Of a DNA stretch of 10,115 bases, positions 1 through 6,417 are shown in pieces. A program made the position numbers and the translations under genes. The notes under the pieces were generated by a model. The model searched no databases and had not been told where the DNA came from. It worked only from the letters and a program-made list of their open reading frames with translations. Positions within the stretch are counted from its first letter, which is position 1. Each line of letters opens with the position of its first letter. This DNA is from Acidobacteriota bacterium (lineage in GTDB: Bacteria > Acidobacteriota > UBA6911 > RPQK01): positions 1-10,115 of the forward strand of contig RPQK01000212.1 of the NCBI GenBank assembly GCA_003819755.1, written 5' to 3'.

Positions 1-13
1 CATTTCTTCCTCA

Positions 14-54
14 CTTCGACATTCGACATTCGATATTCGATATTCGACATTCTG
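14..54. repeat. Heptanucleotide tandem repeat (ATTCGAY)
   Basis: Four contiguous 7-bp units ATTCGAC, ATTCGAT, ATTCGAT, ATTCGAC occupy 21-48, with degenerate units CTTCGAC before (14-20) and ATTCTG after (49-54). The array is AT-rich compared with the flanking genes and lies about 150 bp before the histidine kinase start. It resembles the short tandemly repeated (STRR-type) heptamers known from some bacterial spacers. Binding by a regulator is possible but unsupported. Confidence 0.8.
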
Positions 55-73
55 TCTTTCTTCTTCATCGGGC

Positions 74-130
74 AGGCTTTTGGTTGCGGCTACGCCGCGC
101 CGTGTAATTCGTGGATAAAGAAGAAGGCCT
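74..130. repeat. Small intergenic repeat element with GTGTAATTCG core
   Basis: The segment is bounded by AGGCTTTT (74-81) and AAGGCCT (124-130), which are roughly inverted. It contains a 5-bp GC hairpin (GCGGC-TAC-GCCGC, 86-98) followed by CGTGTAATTCG (101-111). The same core, and the same GCCT ending after an A-rich run, occur in the larger inverted repeat at 7576-7668, so the two are probably relatives of one dispersed family. Function unknown. Confidence 0.55.
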
Positions 131-163
131 GACGCCCAGCCGCGATCATCCCTCATTCCATCA

Positions 164-192
164 TTGTCCCGCCCACGTGAAGGTGGTTAAAT
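164..192 (+). promoter_or_regulatory. Candidate promoter of the histidine kinase gene
   Basis: TTGTCC (164-169) and TTAAAT (187-192) each match four of six bases of the sigma70 -35 and -10 consensus and are separated by exactly 17 bp. A start site about 7 bp after the -10 would fall near 199, only about 4 nt before the ATG at 203, giving a leaderless or nearly leaderless transcript. The only Shine-Dalgarno-like stretch (AGGTGG, 181-186) is 16 nt from the ATG and would lie upstream of this start site. Prediction by eye only. Confidence 0.35.
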
Positions 193-202
193 AACTCTTT
201 CC

Positions 203-1768
203 ATGTCTGAAAATCCGACCCGGGAACAGTTGCTCGAACTGAACGAGGCGCTTCGTCGCGAAATCGACGAACGGAAACGCATCGAGCAAAGCCTGAAGCA
301 AAGCGAGGAGCGGCTGGCGACTGCCCAACGGATTGCCCATTTTGGCAACTGGGACTGGAATATCGTCACCAATGAACTGGCCTGGTCCGATGAGATCTAT
401 CGGATCTTCGGACTCGAATCAAACGATTCTCCCACGACCTACGAGGCTTTCCTCGCTGCGGTCCACCCCGATGATCGGGATCTCGTAAAAGAGTCAGTGC
501 GGCGTGCCCTGGAAGAACAGGTTCCTTACCACATCGACCACCGAATCGTCCGTCCCTCCGGTGAAGTCCGCATCGTCCATGAACACGCAGAGGTAACTCG
601 CGACGAGGGGGACCGGCCAGTGAGAATGATCGGGACGGTTCAAGACGTGACCGACAGCAGGCAAGCCGAAGAATTAGTCCGGAACAGCGAGCAACTGCTG
701 CGAAACATTCTCGAAGCCTTGCCCGTCGGTGTCTGGCTGCTCGATGAAACGGCTTCTATCGTGAGCGGCAATCCGGCAGGGGAGAAAATCTGGGGAGGCG
801 CCAAGTACGTCAACATCCGCCAGTTCGAGTGCTACAAAGGCTGGTGGCCTGACTCAGGCAAGCAGTTGGAGCCACACGAGTGGTCAGCGGCCCGCGCGAT
901 CACAAAAGGCGAGACGGTCCTGAGCGAAGTCGTCGAGATCGAGGCGTTCGACGGACGGCGGAAAACGATAAGTAATTCGGCGGTTCCTCTCATCACCCGA
1001 GACGGACGCATTCGAGGCGCCATCGTGGTGGCGGAGGACATCACGGAGCGGGCTAGCTTTCAGAAGGCGTTGCGTTACAGCAATCGGCTGCTTGAGTCTT
1101 CGCGCAGCGAGCTCCGGAGGCTGAGCGCCCATGCGGATTACCGGGTCGAGGAGGAACGCAGACTGATCGCGCAGGAACTGCATGATCAACTCGGTCAGGG
1201 TCTGATCGCATCAAAAATCGCTCTCCACATGTTGACTCTGGACAAGCCCGAGCACCAGCGCCTGCGCGATCAGATCGCGCAGGTCGTGAGCCTTATCGAT
1301 CAGACCATACAGTCAGTGAAACGAATCGCACTCGGGCTTCGGCCCTTTGTGCTTGATCATCTCGGCCTGGTGGCGGCAATCGAATCCGAGCTGCCCAAAT
1401 TTGAAGAGAAAACGGGCATTTCGACCGTCTCTTACCTGCCGCAAGACGGATCCGTTCAGCTGACGCCCGACGTATCCATGACTCTCTTCCGCATATTCGA
1501 AGAGGCTCTTTCGAATGTTCGAAAGCACGCCAGAGCAACTCAGCTGATCGTCAGGTTGGAATCCGAAGCGGGCCGGCTGTTGCTCGAGATCCATGACAAC
1601 GGGCAAGGAATCGATGACGAGCAGATCCTGGCTCCTGAATCCCTCGGCATAGCCGGAATGCGAGAGCGCGTGAACCGGCTGGGCGGCGACCTCTGCATTG
1701 AAAACAACGACTGCGGGGGAACGTCGGTGGTCGTGAGCGTGCCGTTGAATGAGAAAGTACCGCAATGA
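203..1768 (+). CDS. Soluble PAS-PAS sensor histidine kinase, NarL/HisKA_3 class
   Basis: A 521-residue sensor kinase that should autophosphorylate on histidine and pass the phosphate to a LuxR/NarL-type response regulator. A charged coiled-coil-like N-terminus (about 5-40) leads into a first PAS domain (about 42-152, with GNWDWN, WSDEIYRIFG and HPDDR, typical of the PAS_3 fold) and a second PAS-like domain (about 160-285, with PVGVWLLD and the closing VVAEDITER). The HisKA_3 dimerisation segment carries EERRLIAQELHDQLGQ with the likely phosphoacceptor H327. The HATPase domain shows FEEALSNVRKHA (N box, about 432-443), DNGQGI (465-470) and GIAGMRERVNRLGG (about 482-495). No signal peptide or membrane segment is visible, so sensing is probably cytoplasmic. 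No response regulator lies in the window. The next gene (fumarase) is convergent and unlikely to be co-regulated. The ATG at 203 is chosen because the coiled coil begins there; the ribosome-binding site is weak. Ligand unknown. Confidence 0.93.
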   Translation: MSENPTREQLLELNEALRREIDERKRIEQSLKQSEERLATAQRIAHFGNWDWNIVTNELAWSDEIYRIFGLESNDSPTTYEAFLAAVHPDDRDLVKESVRRALEEQVPYHIDHRIVRPSGEVRIVHEHAEVTRDEGDRPVRMIGTVQDVTDSRQAEELVRNSEQLLRNILEALPVGVWLLDETASIVSGNPAGEKIWGGAKYVNIRQFECYKGWWPDSGKQLEPHEWSAARAITKGETVLSEVVEIEAFDGRRKTISNSAVPLITRDGRIRGAIVVAEDITERASFQKALRYSNRLLESSRSELRRLSAHADYRVEEERRLIAQELHDQLGQGLIASKIALHMLTLDKPEHQRLRDQIAQVVSLIDQTIQSVKRIALGLRPFVLDHLGLVAAIESELPKFEEKTGISTVSYLPQDGSVQLTPDVSMTLFRIFEEALSNVRKHARATQLIVRLESEAGRLLLEIHDNGQGIDDEQILAPESLGIAGMRERVNRLGGDLCIENNDCGGTSVVVSVPLNEKVPQ

Positions 1769-1772
1769 CCCC

Positions 1773-1820
1773 AGGGACCCGAAAGACTCTTTTTCGTCCT
1801 TGAGGTCCTTGAGGTCCTTT
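1773..1820. terminator. Inverted 9-bp-unit repeat, candidate bidirectional terminator
   Basis: The 57-bp gap between two convergent genes reads as 9-bp units: AGGGACCCG and AAAGACTCT (1773-1790), then in the opposite sense TTTTCGTCC, TTGAGGTCC, TTGAGGTCC and TTT (1791-1820). The halves can pair imperfectly, and T-rich tracts lie at 1790-1794 on the plus strand. CCTTGAGGT is an exact tandem pair at 1798-1815. Placement between stop codons suggests termination in both directions. The unit matches that at 4712-4790. Confidence 0.5.
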
Positions 1821-1825
1821 CTCTT

Positions 1826-3430
1826 CTAAAGCAACTTGAAAAAATCGTTCCCCTTGTTGTCCACCAGGATGAACGCCGGGAAATCTTCCACTTCTATCTG
1901 CCAAATAGCTTCCATCCCCAGTTCCGGGTAGTCGAGGACCCTGACCGAACGGATGTTCTCCTTGGCCAGAATGGCGGCCGGGCCGCCGATGCTGCCCAGA
2001 TAGAAGCCGCCGTGCTTTCTGCAGGCCTCCGTCACCTCCGGCGAGCGGTTGCCTTTCGCGATCATGACCATGGAGGCGCGCTGGGATTGGAAAAGGTCAA
2101 CGTAGGGATCCATCCGTCCGGCTGTCGTCGGCCCAAATGACCCGGAGGGCAAGCCTGCCGGAGTCTTTGCAGGCCCGGCGTAATAAACCGGATGCTGCTT
2201 GAAGTAGTCAGGAAGCGGTTCGCCGCGGTCGAGTCGTTCTTTCAATTTGGCGTGGGCTATATCCCGCGCCACGACCATTCGGCCCGAAAGCGAGAGCCGG
2301 GTCCTGACCGGGTGTCGAGTCAGCTGATTCAGGATCTCAGGCATGGGCCGGTTGAGATCAATCTTGACTGCGGGTGCTGATTGCTGGTCGGGCACTTCGA
2401 GCAGCCAGCGGGCCGGGTTCTCATCAAGCTGCTCGATCCAGATTCCCTTCCGGTCGATCCTGGCCTTGATGTTCCGATCGGCCGAACAGGAGACGCCGAT
2501 GCCGACCGGGCAGGAAGCGCCGTGCCGTGGAAGCCGCACGACCCGCACGTCGTGGGTGAAATACTTCCCTCCGAACTGAGCGCCGAATCCGGAGGCGTTT
2601 GCGGCCGCCTGCATCTCCTGCTCGAGCTCCAAGTCGCGGAAGGCGCGACCCGACTGGTTGCCGCTTGTTGGTAAGCTATCAAGGTAGCCGGTGGAGGCGA
2701 GTTTCACGGTCTTCAGGCAAGCTTCCGCGCTGGTCCCCCCAATGACGAAGGCCAGATGGTAAGGGGGGCAGGCGGCAGTGCCCAGCGATTTCATCTTCTC
2801 CACGAGAAAACGTTTCAGACTGTCGGGGTTCAAGAGAGCCTTTGTCTGCTGGAACAAGAATGTCTTGTTGGCGGAGCCCCCCCCTTTCGCGATAAAAAGA
2901 AAGCGGTAGTCGTGACCTGGTGTCGCGTAAATGTCGATTTGCGCGGGCAGGTTGCAGCCTGAATTCTTCTCCTCGTACATCGTCAGCGGAACGACCTGTG
3001 AATAGCGCAGGTTTTCACGCGTATAAGTCTGAAAAATCCCGGCACTTAACGATTCGGTGTCGTCCCCTTCCGTCAGGACAAATTGCCCCTTTTTGGCAAA
3101 CACGATGGCAGTGCCGGTGTCCTGGCAAAAGGGAAGCTGACCTTCGGCCGAAATGACGGCGTTTTTCAGCATAGTGCGCGCGACGAACCTATCATTGTCC
3201 GATGCCGCGGGATCGCTCAGTATCTTCGCGACTTGCTGGTTGTGGGACGGGCGCAGGAAGAACGAGACGTCGCGCATGGCCTGTCTGGCAACCAGAGCGA
3301 GCCCTTCCGGGCGTACCGCGAGAAACTCGCGCACGCCCAGTTGCTCCGTCCTGGTGTAGTCGCCCGAGATGAACTTGTATTCGGTCTTATCGTCCCCAAG
3401 CGGAAAAGGATCCTGATAATTGAATTCCAT
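1826..3430 (-). CDS. fumA: Fumarate hydratase class I (fused alpha-beta, Fe-S)
   Basis: This 534-residue protein should interconvert fumarate and L-malate in the cytosolic TCA cycle, using an oxygen-sensitive [4Fe-4S] cluster. The N-terminal (alpha) part runs to about residue 325 and the C-terminal (beta) part follows, as in the single-chain enzymes of about 540-550 residues. The probable cluster ligands are C102 (PFCQDTGT), C221 (AACPPYH) and C315 (GVSCSADR). From memory, their spacing matches Cys105, 224 and 318 of E. coli FumA with a constant offset of three. The active-site IGGTSAE motif (T233) is intact, as is the C-terminal GSFGPTTAGRMD block (about 430-441). The start is well supported: on the minus strand TGAGGA (3438-3443) sits 7 nt before the ATG, and a TATAAT box lies at 3457-3462. 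It is divergent from the MFS gene and convergent with the kinase gene. No frameshift or missing key residue is seen. Confidence 0.96.
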   Translation of the reverse strand: MEFNYQDPFPLGDDKTEYKFISGDYTRTEQLGVREFLAVRPEGLALVARQAMRDVSFFLRPSHNQQVAKILSDPAASDNDRFVARTMLKNAVISAEGQLPFCQDTGTAIVFAKKGQFVLTEGDDTESLSAGIFQTYTRENLRYSQVVPLTMYEEKNSGCNLPAQIDIYATPGHDYRFLFIAKGGGSANKTFLFQQTKALLNPDSLKRFLVEKMKSLGTAACPPYHLAFVIGGTSAEACLKTVKLASTGYLDSLPTSGNQSGRAFRDLELEQEMQAAANASGFGAQFGGKYFTHDVRVVRLPRHGASCPVGIGVSCSADRNIKARIDRKGIWIEQLDENPARWLLEVPDQQSAPAVKIDLNRPMPEILNQLTRHPVRTRLSLSGRMVVARDIAHAKLKERLDRGEPLPDYFKQHPVYYAGPAKTPAGLPSGSFGPTTAGRMDPYVDLFQSQRASMVMIAKGNRSPEVTEACRKHGGFYLGSIGGPAAILAKENIRSVRVLDYPELGMEAIWQIEVEDFPAFILVDNKGNDFFKLL

Positions 3431-3456
3431 AATGGCGTCCTCACTGTTTGGCTCCG

Positions 3457-3464
3457 ATTATAAC
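3457..3464. promoter_or_regulatory. Overlapping divergent -10 elements (fumarase / MFS)
   Basis: The palindromic TTATAA at 3458-3463 gives a perfect TATAAT on the minus strand (3462 to 3457) and TATAAC, five of six matches, on the plus strand (3459-3464). The minus -10 would start RNA near 3450, about 20 nt before the fumarase ATG, with its Shine-Dalgarno in between. The plus -10 would start RNA near 3471, upstream of the MFS ATG at 3508. No convincing -35 is seen on either strand. Confidence 0.5.
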
Positions 3465-3507
3465 TCCTCGGATTCCGTGTTCTATCGAGCAGGATTACAA
3501 TCAGGCG

Positions 3508-4713
3508 ATGGTCGGGCGTTTCGTTGCCAGGTACAAAGAGGCGTACTCGGGCCTGCCGAAGGCTGTCTGGATGTTGGCTGGCGTGGAGCTCGCGAATCGA
3601 GCCGGCACGATGGTGTTCTTTTTCATGACCCTCTACGCCACACGGCACCTGGGCTTCAGTCTCCCGCAAGCCGGCCAGATCGTGAGCAGTTACGGAATCG
3701 GGTCGCTGATCGGAGCTTACCTGGGTGGCCGCTTGTGCGACTGGGTCGGCGCCTATCATGTCCAAAGGATCAGCCTGGGTCTTAGCGGTGTTTTTTTCAT
3801 CCTTCTCAGCTTTCCGGAGTCCTTTCCCGCCGTGATGATTCTGATGTTTCTGTTGGGAGCGTCAGCCGAGGCGCTTCACCCCTCGAATCTGACCGCAGTG
3901 TCGCAGCTTTGTTCGCCGGAAACGCGAACCAGGGGCTTCTCTCTCAGCCGTTTGGCGGCAAATCTTGGCCTGAGCATCGGCCCGGTTGTCGGCGGGTACC
4001 TGGCCCTCATCAACTATAAGTGGCTCTTTTGGGTAGACGGCGTCACCAGCCTGGCGGCCCTGGCAATTTTCCAGGCCTTCTTCTCAACCCAGGCCGGTCC
4101 CCCGGCTTCTTCTCGTTCAGAGGACCGGGTGCCTTCGAAGTCAGCGTTCAAGGACCGCCCTTTTCTTTTGATCTGGATACTCTCGTTCCTGGTCGCGATC
4201 GTCTTCTCGCAATTATTCGCCACCTTCCCCCTGTACATAAGAGAGGTCTACCAGCTGCAGGAAAACGCCATTGGCCAACTCATTGCCGTCAATACCGTGC
4301 AAATCGTGGTGATCGAAATGCTGATCATCCATGCTCTTCAAGGACATGATCCGGCCCGGGTGGCTCGTGTCGGGGCACTCGCCCTGTGCGCGGGTTTTGC
4401 GCTGATGCCGCTCGGGCGCAGTTTTCTGTACGGGGCGTTCACCGTCATGGTGTGGACCTTTGGGGAGATCCTCACCCTCCCTCTCCTCGTCACACTGGCC
4501 GCCGGACGAGCCGATCAGGCGGGGCAGGGAAGGTATCAGGGCCTACTCGGCCTGTCGTTTGCTCTGGCCATGATTGTCGGTCCTTTGGTCGGGACCTGGA
4601 TCTACAACTCCACCGGCCCCGACCGTCTGTGGTATGGCTGCGGCCTGTTAGGGGTTGTGCTGGCGGCGGGGTTTACGCTTTTGATCGCGATCATGGAGAG
4701 GGAGAAGGCATAA
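3508..4713 (+). CDS. Major facilitator superfamily transporter, DHA1-like
   Basis: A 401-residue inner-membrane secondary transporter with about 12 hydrophobic segments. Motif A is recognisable in the loop after the second membrane segment (GAYLGGRLCDWVGA, about 69-82, with D78). Motif C is GLSIGPVVGG (154-163), the GxxxGPxxGG signature typical of proton-driven drug antiporters. A hydrophilic charged loop (about 194-218) separates the two six-helix halves. The length is normal for the 12-helix drug:H+ antiporter group (MdtH-like). The substrate cannot be read from sequence; drug or metabolite efflux is a family-level guess. The frame is open back to a TTG at 3448, but that lies upstream of the predicted RNA start near 3471 and has no ribosome-binding site, so the ATG at 3508 is preferred; AGGA at 3491-3494 is a weak, distant Shine-Dalgarno. 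It diverges from fumA and converges on the propeller gene. Confidence 0.9.
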   Translation: MVGRFVARYKEAYSGLPKAVWMLAGVELANRAGTMVFFFMTLYATRHLGFSLPQAGQIVSSYGIGSLIGAYLGGRLCDWVGAYHVQRISLGLSGVFFILLSFPESFPAVMILMFLLGASAEALHPSNLTAVSQLCSPETRTRGFSLSRLAANLGLSIGPVVGGYLALINYKWLFWVDGVTSLAALAIFQAFFSTQAGPPASSRSEDRVPSKSAFKDRPFLLIWILSFLVAIVFSQLFATFPLYIREVYQLQENAIGQLIAVNTVQIVVIEMLIIHALQGHDPARVARVGALALCAGFALMPLGRSFLYGAFTVMVWTFGEILTLPLLVTLAAGRADQAGQGRYQGLLGLSFALAMIVGPLVGTWIYNSTGPDRLWYGCGLLGVVLAAGFTLLIAIMEREKA

Positions 4714-4790
4714 AGGACCCCAAGGCCCCAAGGACCCCAGAGACCTCAAGGACAAGAGAGTCCTGGTCCCTGAGGTCTTTGGGGTCCTTT
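4712..4790. terminator. Inverted array of 9-bp units, candidate bidirectional terminator
   Basis: Between the convergent MFS and propeller stop codons, AAGGACCCC-type units (4713-4721, 4722-4729, 4730-4738, 4739-4747) are followed by their complements. Bases 4730-4748 pair with 4771-4789 with one mismatch (19 positions), and AGGAC (4749-4753) pairs with GTCCT (4760-4764) around a short loop, with a 6-nt bulge (4765-4770). The outer AAAGGACCCC (4712-4721) can alternatively pair with the same right arm. TTT follows the right arm. The repeat unit is the same type as at 1773-1820. Confidence 0.6.
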
Positions 4791-4800
4791 CAGCTCTGCC

Positions 4801-6294
4801 TTATTTTGTCGGCACGGCGTAGACCTTTCCGTCCAGCGCGCCGAAGTACACCAGCCCATTCCCGACGGCCGGTGAAGAGACGACACCCTTCAGAAAACTA
4901 GGTCCCTGGCGGTCAGTCTGAAAGCGCCAGACTTCCCGACCGGTCTTCGCATCCACCGCATACACGTCTCCGCCGTCCTTCGGGTGCCTTTTCGAGGCAC
5001 GGGCAGTCCCGATGTAAACCACGTCTCCCTCGACGGCCGGTGAGGACCAGGAATAGCCGGACGTTTTGAATGCCCATTTGCGCTTGCCGTTCGTCAAGTC
5101 AATGGCGAAGAGGTGCAAATAATCCGAGCTCCCGACGTAAACGGTGTCCGCAGTGACGGCCGCACTCGACTCCACCCAAGAACCGAAGTAATTGAACCGC
5201 CACTTCTCAACTCCGGTCGCTTTGTCCAGCGCGAAGACATACGGATACCGGCTTCCAATAATCAGTGTGTTCCCAAGAACAGCCGGGGTGGCCTGGACGA
5301 TGCCTTTGGTATCGAACTTCCACTTCTCGGCTCCCGTCTGACTATCGAGCGCGTAGACCGAGTTGTCCCAGCTGCCAAAATAAACGGTCCCGTTTCTCAC
5401 CACCGGGGACGATCTAACGCAGTCACCGGTTGTGTAGTGCCATTTTTCGTGTCCGTTTGTAACGTCAACCGCGTAGAGGTTTGAGTTCCCGCTCCCGACG
5501 ATAACCAGGTTGCCGTCAAAGGTCGGGGACGACTGCAGGTAATCCCACCTGGAGTCACTGTCACCGAGGGCACTGTGGGGGACCAGGGCCGTGTGAGTGT
5601 CAAACTTCCAGCGAAGCTTTCCGGAACTGCGTTCAACGGCGTAAAGGAATCCGTCGTCACTCAGGAAACAGACCAGCTGCCCGCCAGCCGCCGGCCTTGA
5701 CCGCACGCCTTTTGCCGCCTGAAAACGCCACTTCAAGCCACCGGTTTTCGCATCGAGGGCGTACAGAAAGCCGTCCTCGCTTCCGATATACAGAACGCCG
5801 TCTGAAAGGCTGGGGCTTCCCCATACTTCGCCGCCGGTGGGGAAGGTCCAACGGGCCGTCGCCAGACGAGAGGCTGCCGCTGGCGCAGCGCTGGGCACGG
5901 CGCCCGCCTTGGATAGAACCAAGGGAAGTTTCAGGTCCGGAACACCCATCGGCCCGAAGTCAAGCGTTCCGGAGATCGATTCGGAGTTGCCGGCCAAAGT
6001 TCCGGTGAACAAAACCGTCTGAATCTCGTTGTCTTTCAGCGTGGCGTTCCCTATCGGAATCGAGTCGAGGTCCCACTCCTCGCAGAAGAAAAACGCCTGA
6101 ATATCGCCTTCGCTCTTCTTGAATTCCAATCCAACCGTCACTGAATTGCCTGGATCCGCCATTCGCCCTTGCCAACGCCCGAGAACTGCCTGAGATGCGT
6201 CGCCTGGCGCGGCGCTCGCAGTGCAGCACGTGAGCGCGAAAAACAACGCGAGCCAAACAGGGTAGGGACTTAGCAGCAGTCGTCTTCTATTCAT
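4801..6294 (-). CDS. Secreted PQQ-type beta-propeller protein with eight repeats
   Basis: A 497-residue protein predicted to be exported. An N-terminal signal peptide (RRR, then a hydrophobic stretch about 12-24, and a likely cleavage after TASA near residue 28) has two cysteines, but they do not form a good lipobox. Residues about 35-128 look like a small beta-rich domain (starts LGRWQGRM, ends LKLPLVLSKAG) resembling the N-terminal beta domain of some secreted hydrolases; that link is inference. Residues about 144-497 hold eight PQQ-like repeats of the form SPxxxxxxVYxGSxDxxLYALDxxTGxxKWxF, at about 160, 200, 256, 296, 337, 377, 418 and 474. The preceding ARWTF (147-151) would supply the missing last strand of the eighth blade and close an eight-bladed ring. 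PQQ dehydrogenase catalytic residues are not evident, so a BamB-like scaffold or binding role is likelier than an enzyme. On the minus strand GGAGGT (6299-6304) lies 4 nt before the ATG, a strong ribosome-binding site. Confidence 0.9.
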   Translation of the reverse strand: MNRRRLLLSPYPVWLALFFALTCCTASAAPGDASQAVLGRWQGRMADPGNSVTVGLEFKKSEGDIQAFFFCEEWDLDSIPIGNATLKDNEIQTVLFTGTLAGNSESISGTLDFGPMGVPDLKLPLVLSKAGAVPSAAPAAASRLATARWTFPTGGEVWGSPSLSDGVLYIGSEDGFLYALDAKTGGLKWRFQAAKGVRSRPAAGGQLVCFLSDDGFLYAVERSSGKLRWKFDTHTALVPHSALGDSDSRWDYLQSSPTFDGNLVIVGSGNSNLYAVDVTNGHEKWHYTTGDCVRSSPVVRNGTVYFGSWDNSVYALDSQTGAEKWKFDTKGIVQATPAVLGNTLIIGSRYPYVFALDKATGVEKWRFNYFGSWVESSAAVTADTVYVGSSDYLHLFAIDLTNGKRKWAFKTSGYSWSSPAVEGDVVYIGTARASKRHPKDGGDVYAVDAKTGREVWRFQTDRQGPSFLKGVVSSPAVGNGLVYFGALDGKVYAVPTK

Positions 6295-6402
6295 CGAAAC
6301 CTCCGCCTCAACAGCTTCTCTCTCCTACGCAATCTCTCTGACTTTTGTTCGGGAAATCCCCGCGAAACCACTACGTCGCCGAAAGCCCTGGCCCCTGTCA
6401 TC

Positions 6403-6411
6403 TGTTAGACT
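6403..6411 (+). promoter_or_regulatory. Candidate extended -10 for the GGR-like gene (leaderless)
   Basis: TGTTAGACT contains TAGACT (6406-6411), matching the key T1, A2 and T6 of the -10 consensus, preceded by the extended-10 dinucleotide TG one base away. Only 6 nt separate it from the GTG at 6418, so RNA would start at or next to the start codon. There is no Shine-Dalgarno before the GTG. No -35 is evident. Confidence 0.35.
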
Positions 6412-6417
6412 CGCCCC

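Noticed and set aside
14..54. CRISPR-like array
   Set aside because: Units are 7 bp and contiguous with no spacers, and no cas genes are present.
3448..3507. TTG-initiated 20-residue extension of the MFS protein
   Set aside because: No Shine-Dalgarno site, it lies upstream of the predicted RNA start near 3471, and the added residues are not typical of an MFS N-terminus.
6305..6400. Promoter for the propeller gene on the minus strand
   Set aside because: I could not find a -35/-10 pair good enough to report, although a promoter is expected in this divergent spacer.
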